64,000 nt of DNA from Streptomyces mirabilis (GTDB lineage: Bacteria; Actinomycetota; Actinomycetes; Streptomycetales; Streptomycetaceae): the NCBI RefSeq assembly GCF_039503195.1, contig NZ_JBCJKP010000001.1:1302001-1366000 (forward strand), read 5' to 3'. Below are positions 34,358-44,793 of this stretch, one piece after another. The first letter of the stretch is position 1, and every line of letters begins with the position of its first letter. Below the pieces are notes generated by a model. That model searched no databases. It saw nothing but the letters and a program-made list of their open reading frames with translations, and was not told the origin of the DNA. The position numbers were made by a program, and so were the translations under genes.

Positions 34358-35155
34358 TCAGGTGCGGAGCAGCAGCTGGAACTCGAAGGCGTACCGCGAG
34401 GAGCGGTAGATGTGGGTGCCGTACTCGACCGCGCGGCCGGTGTCGTCGTAAGCCGTGCGCTGCATGGTGAGCAGGGCGGCGCCCGCCGGTTCGTCCAGCC
34501 GCTCGGCCTCCTCCGGCGAGGCGGAGCGGGCGCCCACGGACTGGCGGGCGCTGTGCAGGGTGATCCCGACGGCCCGCATCATGCGGTACAGGCCGGTCGA
34601 CTCCAGCCGGGTGGTGTCGACGTCCAGCAGCCCTTCCGGGATGTAGTTGCACAGGGCCGCCACGGGCCGGTCGTGGGTGAGGCGCAGCCGCTCCACACGG
34701 TGCACCGCGCCGCCCTCCGCGATGCCCAGGGCCGCCGCGACCTCGGCGGACGCGGGCTCGACCGCGTTGTGCAGCACCTGGGTCGTGGGACGCTGTCCGG
34801 CGTTCTCCAGGTCGTCGTAGAGGCTGCTGAGCTCCAGGGGGCGTTTGACCTGGCTGTGCACCACCTGGGTGCCCACGCCCCGGCGGCGGACCAGGAAACC
34901 CTTGTCGACCAGGGTCTGGATGCCCTGACGGACGGTGGGGCGGGACAGGCCGAGGCGGCCCGCGAGCTCGACCTCGTTGCCCAGCAGGCTGCCCGGGCTC
35001 AGCACACCGCGCTCGATCGCGGCCTCCAGTTGTTGCGCGAGCTGGTAGTAGAGCGGTACGGGGCTGTTGCGGTCCAGCGCGAAGTCCAGGCCCACGGGCA
35101 TCGCGGCCGCTGCTCGTGGGGTCCGGGCGGTCCGGCGGACGGGAACCCTTGCCAT
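34358..35155 (-). CDS. GntR-family regulator (HutC/FarR subfamily), probable inositol-locus regulator
   Basis: A 265-residue GntR regulator: winged helix (PLYYQLAQQLEAAIERGVLS, NEVELAGRLGLSRPTVRQGI, GFLVRRRGVGTQVV) followed by a UTRA ligand domain (VHRVERLRLTHDRPVAALCNYIPEGL to IYRSSRYAFEFQLLLRT). It begins 82 bases after the mmsA stop on the same strand and probably belongs to that transcript. Position at the end of the iol genes, as in other Streptomyces, makes it the likely IolR-type repressor acting at 41557-41628, by inference. ATG 35155 is used; an in-frame start at 35221 would add 22 residues. Confidence 0.88.
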   Translation of the reverse strand: MARVPVRRTARTPRAAAAMPVGLDFALDRNSPVPLYYQLAQQLEAAIERGVLSPGSLLGNEVELAGRLGLSRPTVRQGIQTLVDKGFLVRRRGVGTQVVHSQVKRPLELSSLYDDLENAGQRPTTQVLHNAVEPASAEVAAALGIAEGGAVHRVERLRLTHDRPVAALCNYIPEGLLDVDTTRLESTGLYRMMRAVGITLHSARQSVGARSASPEEAERLDEPAGAALLTMQRTAYDDTGRAVEYGTHIYRSSRYAFEFQLLLRT

Positions 35156-35237
35156 CGCATCGTCCTGACGGTAGGTCCTGAGGGCGGCCGGTGCGGGAGT
35201 CGAGGGGATCCGTCCCCGCACCGGCCGCCACTGCGAG

Positions 35238-36731
<1,494 letters not shown>

Positions 36732-36775
36732 GGTGCGGGGGCCTTTCGGTGGCGGGGCAGGCGAAGAGGTCGGGA

Positions 36776-38647
36776 TCAGAGGTGGCGGCGGCGGTCGGCG
36801 ACGTGGCCGTCGTACCGTTCACGGGCACTCGACGCGGCGTCGCGGGAGGCGACTTCGGCGACGGGTACGTCCCACCAGGCCTCGGCGGGCGGAGCGGTGG
36901 GCGTCGGGTCGGTCTCGACGTACACGCAGGTCGGCCGGTCCGAGACGCGTGCCGCGGCCAGGGCGTCGCGCAGTTCTCGTACGGTCTTAGGGCGGATGAC
37001 GTCCATGCCGAGGCTCGCGGCGTTGGCGGCGAGGTCCACCGGCAGCGGGGCTCCGGAGAACGTGCCGTCGGCGGCGCGGTAGCGGTAGGCGGTGCCGAAG
37101 CGTTCGCCTCCGACCTCCTCGGAGAGGCCGCCGATGGAGGCGTAGCCGTGGTTCTGGATCAGGACCAGGTTGACGGGCAGGCCCTCCTGGACGGCGGTGA
37201 CGATCTCGGTGGGCATCATCAGATAGGTGCCGTCGCCGACCAGTGACCAGACGGGCGTGCCGGGGGCCGCCTGCTGGACGCCGATGCCGGCCGGGATCTC
37301 GTAGCCCATGCAGGAGTAGCCGTACTCCAGGTGGTACTGACGCGGGCCGCGCGCCCGCCACAGCTTGTGCAGGTCACCGGGGAGCGAGCCGGCCGCGTTG
37401 ATGACCACGTCGTCGTCGCCGACGACGGCGTCCAGGGCGCCGAGGACCTGCGTCTGGGTGGGCACGGCGGAGTCCTCCGCCCGGTAGGCGGCCTGGACGA
37501 CCTCCTCCCAACGCGCCTTGCCCGCGCGGTACTCGGCCGCGTACGCCGCGTCGACCCGGTGGCCGGACAGCCCCTCCGTCAGCCCCTCGAGCCCCGTCCG
37601 CGCGTCCGCGACCAGCGGCCGGGCGGCGAGCTTGTGGGCGTCGAAGGCGGTGATGTTGAGGTTGACGAACCGCACGCCCGGCTGCTGGAACAGCGTGTTC
37701 GAGGCGGTGGTGAAGTCGGTGTAGCGGGTGCCGACCCCGATGATCAGGTCGGCGGTGCGGGCGATGTCGTCGCTGACCGCGGTGCCGGTGTGGCCGATGC
37801 CGCCGAGGTCGGCGGGGTGGTCGTGACGCAGGGAGCCCTTGCCCGCCTGGGTGGAGGCGACGGGGATGCCGGTGGCGTCGACCAGGGCCTTGAGCGCTCC
37901 TTCGGCCTCGCTGTGGTGCACTCCCCCGCCGGCGACGATCAGGGGGCGCTCGGCGGCGCGGATCGCCCGTACGGCTTCGGCGAGTTCGTACGGATCGGCG
38001 ACGGGACGGCGTACGTGCCAGACGCGCTCGGCGAAGAACTCCTCCGGCCAGTCGTAGGCCTCCGCCTGCACGTCCTGCGGCAGGGCGAGGGTGACCGCAC
38101 CGGTGTCCGCCGGGTCGGCCAGCACCCGCATCGCGTTCAGCACGGCCGGGATCAACATCTCCGGCCGGGTGATCCGGTCGAAGTAGCGGGAGACGGGGCG
38201 CAGTGTGTCGTTGACGGAGACATCGGCCTCGACGGGGTGTTCCAGCTGCTGGAGCAGCGGGTCGGCGGAGCGCGTCGCGAAGTAGTCGCCGGGCAGCAGC
38301 AGTACCGGCAGGCGGTTGATCGTCGCGAGGGCGGCGCCGGTGACGAGGTTGGTGGCGCCGGGACCGATGGACGTGGTCACGGCCTGCGCGGAGAGGCGGT
38401 TGAGCTGGCGGGCGTAGCCGACCGCCGCGTGCACCATGGACTGCTCGTTGCGGCCCTGGTGGAAGGGCATGGTGTCCTCGCCGGCCTCCAGGAGTGCCTG
38501 GCCGATGCCCGCCACATTGCCGTGGCCGAAGATGCCCCAGGTGCCGGCGATCAGCCGGTGGCGTACGTCGTCGCGCTCGCTGTACTGCGCGGACAGGAAG
38601 CGCACCAGCGCCTGGGCTGTCGTCAGGCGACGGGTGGTGGTGCTCAT
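36776..38647 (-). CDS. iolD: 3D-(3,5/4)-trihydroxycyclohexane-1,2-dione acylhydrolase (decyclizing)
   Basis: A 623-residue thiamine-diphosphate enzyme that opens the cyclohexane ring in inositol catabolism, giving 5-deoxyglucuronate. The ThDP Glu lies in the N-terminal domain, and the cofactor motif is GDGTYLMMPTEIVTAVQEG ending with the Asn in LIQNHG. HQGRNEQSMVHAAVGYARQ and TSIGPGATNLVTGAA are also typical. The ATG at 38647 overlaps the iolB stop as TGATG, showing coupling. Length equals the usual IolD. Confidence 0.96.
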   Translation of the reverse strand: MSTTTRRLTTAQALVRFLSAQYSERDDVRHRLIAGTWGIFGHGNVAGIGQALLEAGEDTMPFHQGRNEQSMVHAAVGYARQLNRLSAQAVTTSIGPGATNLVTGAALATINRLPVLLLPGDYFATRSADPLLQQLEHPVEADVSVNDTLRPVSRYFDRITRPEMLIPAVLNAMRVLADPADTGAVTLALPQDVQAEAYDWPEEFFAERVWHVRRPVADPYELAEAVRAIRAAERPLIVAGGGVHHSEAEGALKALVDATGIPVASTQAGKGSLRHDHPADLGGIGHTGTAVSDDIARTADLIIGVGTRYTDFTTASNTLFQQPGVRFVNLNITAFDAHKLAARPLVADARTGLEGLTEGLSGHRVDAAYAAEYRAGKARWEEVVQAAYRAEDSAVPTQTQVLGALDAVVGDDDVVINAAGSLPGDLHKLWRARGPRQYHLEYGYSCMGYEIPAGIGVQQAAPGTPVWSLVGDGTYLMMPTEIVTAVQEGLPVNLVLIQNHGYASIGGLSEEVGGERFGTAYRYRAADGTFSGAPLPVDLAANAASLGMDVIRPKTVRELRDALAAARVSDRPTCVYVETDPTPTAPPAEAWWDVPVAEVASRDAASSARERYDGHVADRRRHL

Positions 38648-39531
38648 CAGGACCTCTCGGGGGCGGTGTAGAGGGGCAGGCGGGGGTCGACCGGCCGCTC
38701 CGGCCAGGTGTCACGGATCCAGGCGTGGTCGGGGTGGTCGCAGATCAGCCAGGCGCGGTCGGTGCCGGGGCCCGCCATGACGTTGAGGTAGTACATGTCG
38801 TGGCCGGGCACGGCCATGGACGGCCCGTGCCAGCCGTCGGGGATGAGGACGACGTCGCCGTCGCGCACCTCGGCCAGCACATCGGTGTGGGCGCCGTGGC
38901 CCGAGGGCGAGACGCGCTGGTAGCCGAGGCCGGGTGTGCCCTCGTGGGGGGCGAACTCGAAGTAGTAGATCTCCTCGAGTTCGGACTCCTCGCCGGGCCG
39001 GTGCTCGTCGTGCTTGTGCGGCGGGAAGGAGGACCAGTTGCCACCTGGGGTGATCACCTCGACGGCGATCAGCTTGTCGCACTCGAAGACCCCTGCGGCG
39101 CCGAAGTTGTTGACCTGGCGGGAGCAGGAGCCGCTGCCGCGCAGTTCGACGGGGACGGAGGAGGCGGGCCCGTAGCGGGCGGGCAGCCGGCGGGTGCAGC
39201 GGGCGCCGGTGAGCGCGAACCGGCCGCCGTCGCGCGAGGCGATCGAGACCTGGGCGTCGCGGGGCACGTACGCGAAGTCGCTCACGCCGCTGAAGACGCT
39301 CTCGCGCCCGGCGAGCCGGAACGTGTCGCCGCCGACCGCGACGGTGCAGCCACCCGAGAGCGGGAGCACGATCCACTCGCTGTCGCCGGTGTCGAAGGCG
39401 TGCCAGCCGCCGGCGGGCAGTTCGAGCACCCGCAGGCTGGAGTGGCCCCAGCCGGCCGACTCGGGAGTGACGTCCACCGCGTAGACGTCGGCGGCGGCCT
39501 TGCCCGCGGGCAGATGGTGCGTGGTGGTCAT
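38647..39531 (-). CDS. iolB: 5-deoxy-glucuronate isomerase
   Basis: A 294-residue double-cupin enzyme converting 5-deoxyglucuronate to 2-deoxy-5-keto-gluconate. Metal-binding residues are visible in SSFPPHKHDEHRPGEESELEEIYYF (His, His, Glu) and the later His in IPDGWHGPSMAVPGHDMYYL. The frame runs further upstream, but ATG 39531 (MTTTHHLPAGKAA) fits the family and has an AGGAG upstream. It is coupled to iolD by TGATG and lies 71 bases after the aldolase gene. Confidence 0.95.
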   Translation of the reverse strand: MTTTHHLPAGKAAADVYAVDVTPESAGWGHSSLRVLELPAGGWHAFDTGDSEWIVLPLSGGCTVAVGGDTFRLAGRESVFSGVSDFAYVPRDAQVSIASRDGGRFALTGARCTRRLPARYGPASSVPVELRGSGSCSRQVNNFGAAGVFECDKLIAVEVITPGGNWSSFPPHKHDEHRPGEESELEEIYYFEFAPHEGTPGLGYQRVSPSGHGAHTDVLAEVRDGDVVLIPDGWHGPSMAVPGHDMYYLNVMAGPGTDRAWLICDHPDHAWIRDTWPERPVDPRLPLYTAPERS

Positions 39532-39602
39532 CGGGAGGGGCTCCTCTACGGGAATCAGAGCGCGCCTTCGGGAGGCGGCGAGTCGGCGCGGGCGGGTGGG
39601 AG

Positions 39603-40481
39603 TCAGAGCAGGCCGACCGCGGTGTCCACCGCGGTCTCCACGCTGCCCTCGGCGGGGTAGAGCAGCGAGCGGCCCACGACCATGCCCTGGACGGTGGGCA
39701 GCCGCAGGGCCTTGCGCCATCTCTCGTACGCGCCCTCCTGGTCGCCGCCGACCTCGCCGCCGAGCAGCACGGCGGGCAGGGTGGAGGCCTCCAGCACCCC
39801 GGCCATGTCGTCGGGGTCGTCGGTGACCGGGAGCTTGAGCCAGGTGTAGGCCGAGGTGCCACCGAGGCCGGAGGCGATGGCGATGGACCGGGTGACGGCC
39901 TCGGCGCTCAGGTCGTTGCGAACCTTGCCGTCCACCCGGCGGGATATGAACGGCTCGACGAACAGCGGCAGTCGGCGGGCGGCCATGTCGTCGATGGCGC
40001 GCGCGGTGGTCTGCAGGGTCTCCAGGGAGCCCGGGTCGTCGTAGTCGATGCGCACCAGCAGCTTTCCGGCGTCGAAGCGCAGCCGCTCGATGTCCTGGGC
40101 GCGGTGGCCGGTGAAGCGGTCGTCCATCTCGAAGGACGCGCCGGACAGGCCGCCGCGGTTCATGGAACCCATCACGACCTTGTTCTCCAGAACGCCCAGG
40201 AGGAGCAGGTCCTCCAGGATGTCGGCGGTGGCGAGCACCCCGTCCACCCCGGGCCGGGCCAGCGCGACGCAGAGTCGTTCGAGGAGGTCGGCGCGGTTGG
40301 CCATGGCCAGGCGGTGCTCGCCGACGCCGAGCGCGCCGCGCGCGGGGTGGTCCGCGGCCACGATCATCAGGCGACCGCTGTCACCGATCAGCGGGCGGCG
40401 GACCCGGCGCGCGGCCGCTTCGGCGATGGCCTCCGGATGCCGGGCGCGCACCGTGGCGAGGTCGGGGATGCTGATGCTCAA
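39603..40481 (-). CDS. Cgl0159-type (beta/alpha)8 aldolase-like protein
   Basis: A 292-residue TIM-barrel protein of the actinobacterial Cgl0159 group found inside iol operons. It reads LMIVAADHPARGALGVGEH, NKVVMGSMNRGGLSGASFEMDDRFTG, LFVEPFISRRVDGKVRNDLS and AYTWLKLPVTDD, the last supplying a Schiff-base-type Lys. It probably fills the IolJ role, cleaving 2-deoxy-5-keto-gluconate-6-phosphate into dihydroxyacetone phosphate and malonate semialdehyde. That assignment comes from context between iolC and iolB and from the absence of another aldolase, not from direct similarity to class II IolJ. Confidence 0.85.
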   Translation of the reverse strand: MSISIPDLATVRARHPEAIAEAAARRVRRPLIGDSGRLMIVAADHPARGALGVGEHRLAMANRADLLERLCVALARPGVDGVLATADILEDLLLLGVLENKVVMGSMNRGGLSGASFEMDDRFTGHRAQDIERLRFDAGKLLVRIDYDDPGSLETLQTTARAIDDMAARRLPLFVEPFISRRVDGKVRNDLSAEAVTRSIAIASGLGGTSAYTWLKLPVTDDPDDMAGVLEASTLPAVLLGGEVGGDQEGAYERWRKALRLPTVQGMVVGRSLLYPAEGSVETAVDTAVGLL

Positions 40482-40510
40482 GACAGGCTCCGTTCAGGGG
40501 GTGGCGGCGG

Positions 40511-41482
40511 TCAGCCGCGCGCGAGGAGGCCCTCGACCTCGGACTCGGTGGGCATCGCGGAGGAGCAGGCGAGACGGGAGGCGACGAGCGCGCCGGCCGC
40601 GTTGGCGTACCTGATGGTCTTCTCCAGCTCCCAGCCGGACAGCAGACCGTGGCAGAGCGAGCCGCCGAACGCGTCTCCGGCGCCGAGGCCGTTGACGACC
40701 TCCACCGGGACCGGCGGGACCTCGGCGACGGTGCCGTCGCGGTGGACGGCCAGGACTCCCTTGGGGCCCTGTTTGACGACGGCGAGTTCCACACCGGCCG
40801 CCAGCAGGGCTTCGGCGCAGGCGCGGGGTTCGCGTACGCCGGTGGCGATCTCGCACTCGTCGAGGTTGCCGACCGCGACGGTGGAGTGCCGCAGCGCCTC
40901 GGCGTAGTACGGGCGTGCCTCGTCCGGGTCGGACCAGAACATGGGCCGCCAGTCGAGGTCGAAGACGGTGGTGCCGGACTTGGCGCGCGTCTTCAGTGCG
41001 GCGAGCGTGGCGGAGCGGCTGGGCTCCTCGCTCAGGCCGGTGCCGGTGATCCAGAAGATGCGGGCCGCGCGGATCGCGAAGAAGTCCAGCTCGTCGGTCC
41101 GGATCTCCAGGTCGGGTGCCTTGGGCCGCCGGTAGAAGTAGAGAGGGAAGTCGTCCGGCGGGAAGATCTCGCAGAACGTGATCGGCGTCGGGTAGGCGTC
41201 GACGGGTGTGACCCAGCGGTCGTCGACGCCGAACTCCTTGAGCGCCTGGTGGAGATAGGTGCCGAAGGGGTCCTGTCCGGTGCGGGTGATCACCGCGGTG
41301 GACCGGCCCAGGCGTGCGGCGGCCACCGCGACGTTGGCCGCCGAGCCGCCGAGGAACTTCCCGAAGGACTCGACCTGCGCGAGCGGCACACCCGTCTGCA
41401 GGGGATACAGATCGACGCCGATGCGTCCCATGGTGATGACGTCGAGGGATTCGGCGTCGAAGGATTCAGCGGACTCAGGCAT
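40511..41482 (-). CDS. iolC: 5-dehydro-2-deoxygluconokinase
   Basis: A 323-residue PfkB-family kinase that phosphorylates 2-deoxy-5-keto-gluconate at C6. The first PfkB signature is GKFLGGSAANVAVAAARLG and the second is EVVNGLGAGDAFGGSLCHG, with the catalytic Asp in GAGDAF. TMGRIGVDLYPLQTGVPL is characteristic of IolC. ATG 41482 is chosen because AGGAGC lies eight bases upstream. It is the first gene of the minus-strand iol operon, whose promoter lies in the divergent region before the ABC transporter. Confidence 0.95.
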   Translation of the reverse strand: MPESAESFDAESLDVITMGRIGVDLYPLQTGVPLAQVESFGKFLGGSAANVAVAAARLGRSTAVITRTGQDPFGTYLHQALKEFGVDDRWVTPVDAYPTPITFCEIFPPDDFPLYFYRRPKAPDLEIRTDELDFFAIRAARIFWITGTGLSEEPSRSATLAALKTRAKSGTTVFDLDWRPMFWSDPDEARPYYAEALRHSTVAVGNLDECEIATGVREPRACAEALLAAGVELAVVKQGPKGVLAVHRDGTVAEVPPVPVEVVNGLGAGDAFGGSLCHGLLSGWELEKTIRYANAAGALVASRLACSSAMPTESEVEGLLARG

Positions 41483-41537
41483 GCGTGACGCTCCTGATGC
41501 GTGGGATGCGGGCAACGGGGCGCCCGGTGCCTCTTAG

Positions 41538-41566
41538 GTGTAGGACCCACGGCCCTCCCCTGTCAA
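41538..41566 (-). promoter_or_regulatory. Probable iolC promoter
   Basis: On the minus strand TTGACA (41566-41561) is followed after 17 bases by CTACAC (41543-41538), a plausible -35/-10 pair. The -35 is embedded in the left arm of the inverted element 41557-41628. Confidence 0.5.
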
Positions 41567-41628
41567 GACTTTGTACGGACATTCGGACCTGCTCAGGAAA
41601 TGATGTCTTAACAAAGTATTGACAGGGG
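41557..41628. promoter_or_regulatory. Divergent iol operator: two inverted 18-bp arms
   Basis: CCCCTGTCAAGACTTTGT (41557-41574) and the inverted copy ACAAAGTATTGACAGGGG (41611-41628) agree at 17 of 18 positions. Each arm contains the TTGACA of its own promoter, so one regulator could bind both and repress both directions together. Confidence 0.7.
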
Positions 41629-41648
41629 GGTGTGTCAGGGGCTTGTAT
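41619..41648 (+). promoter_or_regulatory. Probable promoter of the sugar ABC transporter operon
   Basis: TTGACA at 41619-41624 with TTGTAT at 41643-41648 (18-base spacing). The transporter gene starts at 41775, leaving an untranslated leader of roughly 120 bases in which I see no riboswitch. Confidence 0.5.
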
Positions 41649-41774
41649 CCCGTCCCAACGAAGCAGCCGAGTCACCCGCATCGACCCGGACGTCCTGTCC
41701 GAGCTCAGCACGGGCCCAGCGCCCCGGCGCCGTCCCGTTCCCTTTCCCCTGTCGCACAGTGAGGTGCTGGAAAG

Positions 41775-42794
41775 ATGGACCGCACGTTTCACCCCCGTAC
41801 CCGCAGAATCGCCCCCCTCGTCGCGACCGCGGCGGCATCCGTGCTGCTCATAGCCGGCTGCTCCAGCAGTTCCGGCGGAAAGAAGGCCGAGGAGAGCGGG
41901 GCGGCGGTGTCGGCCGGCAAGGCCGACACTCCCCGTATGACGGTCGCGCTGGTGACCCACCAGGCACCCGGCGACACGTTCTGGGACATCGTCCGCAAGG
42001 GCGCCGAGGCGGCGGCCGCCAAGGACAACGTGAAGCTGGTCTACTCCGCCGACCCGAACGCGGGCAATCAGGCCAACCTGGTCCAGAACGCCATCGACCA
42101 GAAGGTCGACGGCATCGCGATCACCCTGGCCAAGCCGGACGCCATGAAGGACGTCGTGAGCAAGGCGACGTCGGCCAAGATCCCCGTGGTCGGCCTCAAC
42201 TCGGGCGTCAGCGACTGGCAGAAGCTGGGTCTGATGGAGTTCTTCGGCCAGGACGAGACGGTGGCGGGTGAGGCTCTGGGCAAGAGGCTGAACTCGGAAG
42301 GCGCGAAGAAGGCCGTCTGTGTGATCCAGGAGCAGGGCAACATCGGACTCACCCAGCGCTGCGACGGAGTGAAGAAGACCTTCAGCGGCAAGACGGAGAC
42401 CCTGTACGTCAACGGCACCGACATGCCGTCCGTGAAGTCGACGATCACCGCCAAGCTCAAGCAGGACAGCGCCATCGACTACGTCGTCACGCTCGGCGCC
42501 CCGTACGCCCTGACCGCGGTGCAGTCGGTGGGTGACGCCGGCAGCAAGGCGAAGATCGCCACGTTCGACCTCAACAAGGACCTGACGGGTGCCATCAGCA
42601 AGGGCACGATCCAGTTCGCGGTCGACCAGCAGCCCTACCTCCAGGGCTACCTCGCCGTCGACTCGCTGTGGCTCTACAAGACGAACGGCAACTACAGCGG
42701 CGGCGGTGAGCAGCCGATCCTGACCGGCCCGGCGTTCGTCGACAAGTCCAACGTCGACGCCGTCGCCCAGTTCGCCGCGAAGGGCACCCGGTGA
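41775..42794 (+). CDS. Sugar ABC transporter substrate-binding lipoprotein
   Basis: A 339-residue periplasmic-binding-protein-1-like lipoprotein that captures a sugar or polyol, probably myo-inositol. The lipobox is LIAGC with the lipid Cys at residue 29, followed by a Ser/Gly/Lys linker. The binding protein opens MTVALVTHQAPGDTFWDIVRKGAE and has NQANLVQNAIDQKVDGIAITLAKPDAM, PVVGLNSGVSDW and FAVDQQPYLQGYLAVDSLWLY. It heads an operon with a permease, ATPase and IolE-like gene, divergent from iolC. The stop overlaps the permease start as TGATG. Confidence 0.93.
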   Translation: MDRTFHPRTRRIAPLVATAAASVLLIAGCSSSSGGKKAEESGAAVSAGKADTPRMTVALVTHQAPGDTFWDIVRKGAEAAAAKDNVKLVYSADPNAGNQANLVQNAIDQKVDGIAITLAKPDAMKDVVSKATSAKIPVVGLNSGVSDWQKLGLMEFFGQDETVAGEALGKRLNSEGAKKAVCVIQEQGNIGLTQRCDGVKKTFSGKTETLYVNGTDMPSVKSTITAKLKQDSAIDYVVTLGAPYALTAVQSVGDAGSKAKIATFDLNKDLTGAISKGTIQFAVDQQPYLQGYLAVDSLWLYKTNGNYSGGGEQPILTGPAFVDKSNVDAVAQFAAKGTR

Positions 42795-43869
42795 TGGGCA
42801 TGGCCCAGCAGGCTGAGCCGGCGGTGACCACACCGCCGGCCCCGGCCCGAAGGAGACCGACGGGCGGACCGCGCAGCGCTCCCTGACGCTGCGGCTGCTC
42901 GCCCGGCCCGAGGTCGGCGTCTTCCTCGGCGCCGTGGCGGTGTTCGTCTTCTTCCTGATCGCGGCGCCGTCGGTGCGCTCCGGCAGCTCGATGGCGACCG
43001 TCCTCTACCAGTCGTCGACGATCGGGATCATGGCACTGCCCGTGGCCCTGCTGATGATCGGCGGCGAGTTCGACCTGTCGGCCGGCGTCGCCGTGATCAC
43101 CTCGGCTCTCACCGCGAGCATGATCAGCTACCAACTGACCATGAACGTCTGGGTGGGCGTGATCGTCGCGCTCATCGTCTCGCTGGCGGTCGGCGCGTTC
43201 AACGGCTGGATGATGGTCCGCACCGGGCTACCGAGCTTCCTGGTCACTCTCGGCACGTTCCTGATCCTGCAAGGCGTCAACCTCGCGGTCACCAAGCTGA
43301 TCACCGGGAACGTCGCGACCGACGACATCAGCACCATGGACGGCTTCGACCAGGCGAAGAAGGTCTTCGCCTCCTCCTTCGACGTCGGCGGCGTCCAGGT
43401 GAAGATCACCGTCGTGTGGTGGCTGGTCTTCGCGGCCATCGCCACCTGGGTCCTGCTCCGCACCAAGTACGGCAACTGGATCTTCGCCATCGGCGGCAAC
43501 CAGGACAGCGCCCGCGCGGTCGGCGTACCGGTCACCTTCACCAAGATCACGCTCTTCATGATGGTCGGCTTCGGCGCCTGGTTCATCGGCATGCACCAGC
43601 TGTTCTCCTTCAACACCGTGCAGTCCGGCGAGGGCGTCGGCCAGGAACTCATCTACATCGCCGCGGCGGTGATCGGCGGCTGTCTGCTGACCGGCGGCTA
43701 CGGCTCCGCGATCGGACCGGTCTTCGGCGCCTTCATGTTCGGCATGGTCAACCAGGGCATCGTGTACGCCGGTTGGAACCCCGACTGGTTCAAGGCCTTC
43801 CTCGGCGTGATGCTGCTCGGCGCCACGCTCATCAATCTGTGGGTCCGCCGCGCGGCGACCCGGAGGTGA
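42794..43869 (+). CDS. Sugar ABC transporter permease, apparent frameshift near the N-terminus
   Basis: A ribose/inositol-type (RbsC-like) permease with about nine or ten helices. The continuous frame from GTG 42934 encodes 311 residues ([23 protein letters not shown] is the family signature; the cytoplasmic EAA-like loop region follows [18 protein letters not shown]). That start would fall at the edge of the first helix. ATG 42794, coupled to the binding-protein stop as TGATG, gives [18 protein letters not shown], and the other frame continues with [20 protein letters not shown]. One extra C in the CCCC run 42840-42843 would join them. So either the sequence lacks a base or a truncated form is made. 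Confidence 0.85.
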
Positions 43870-43877
43870 ACCGACCC

Positions 43878-44792
43878 ATGACAACCAACGGATCCGGACC
43901 CGCCGGCGCCATCCTCCCGGACGCTCCGCCCGCGGACGGCACCGCCCCGATCGTCGAACTGCGCAGCGCCGGGAAGGCCTACGGCAACATCCGTGCCCTG
44001 CACGGAGTCTCCCTCGCCGTCCACCCCGGCCAGGTGACCTGCGTCCTCGGCGACAACGGCGCCGGCAAGTCCACCCTCATCAAGATCATCTCCGGCCTGC
44101 ACCAGCACACCGAGGGCGAGTTCCGCGTCGACGGCGTCCCGGTGCGTTTCTCCACCCCGCGCGAGGCCCTCGACAAGGGCATCGCCACCGTCTACCAGGA
44201 CCTCGCCACCGTCCCCCTCATGCCGGTCTGGCGCAACTTCTTCCTCGGCTCCGAGATGACCAAGGGCCCCTGGCCGATCCAGCGCCTCGACATCGACCGC
44301 ATGAAGAAGACCGCGGACGAGGAACTGCGCAACATGGGCATCGTCCTCGACGACCTCGACCAGCCCATCGGCACCCTCTCCGGCGGCCAGCGCCAGTCGG
44401 TGGCCATCGCCCGCGCCGTCTACTTCGGAGCCCGCGTCCTCATCCTCGACGAGCCGACCGCCGCCCTCGGCGTCAAGCAGTCCGGCGTGGTCCTGAAGTA
44501 CATCGCCGCCGCCCGCGACCGCGGCCTGGGCGTCATCTTCATCACCCACAACCCGCACCACGCGTACATGGTCGGCGACCACTTCAGCGTCCTGCGCCTC
44601 GGCACCATGGAACTCAGCGCCGCTCGCAGCGAGGTCAGCCTGGAAGAGCTGACCAACCACATGGCCGGCGGCGCCGAACTCGCCGCCCTCAAGCACGAAC
44701 TGGCCCAGGTCCGAGGCGTCGACGTCGAGGAACTCCCCGAAGCGGAGGACCTCAAAGCACCCGTGGCGGCCACTCCCGAAGGGACCTCCTGA
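43878..44792 (+). CDS. Sugar ABC transporter ATP-binding protein, single ABC domain
   Basis: A 304-residue ATPase energising the transporter. Walker A is [14 protein letters not shown], the signature is [17 protein letters not shown], Walker B is [15 protein letters not shown] and the H-loop is IFITHNPHH. It has one ABC domain, unlike the double-domain RbsA/MglA type, so it must dimerise. The C-terminal extension (about residues 255-304) is acidic and poorly defined. ATG 43878 follows the permease stop by eight bases with GGAGG upstream; the stop is one base before the next start. Confidence 0.94.
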   Translation: MTTNGSGPAGAILPDAPPADGTAPIVELRSAGKAYGNIRALHGVSLAVHPGQVTCVLGDNGAGKSTLIKIISGLHQHTEGEFRVDGVPVRFSTPREALDKGIATVYQDLATVPLMPVWRNFFLGSEMTKGPWPIQRLDIDRMKKTADEELRNMGIVLDDLDQPIGTLSGGQRQSVAIARAVYFGARVLILDEPTAALGVKQSGVVLKYIAAARDRGLGVIFITHNPHHAYMVGDHFSVLRLGTMELSAARSEVSLEELTNHMAGGAELAALKHELAQVRGVDVEELPEAEDLKAPVAATPEGTS

Positions 44793-44793
44793 C

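Noticed and set aside
30058..34470. A 1470-codon plus-strand open frame, the longest in the window
   Set aside because: It crosses the LacI gene antisense and the oxidoreductase and lyase genes in the wrong frame; the composition is Arg/Pro-rich shadow sequence.
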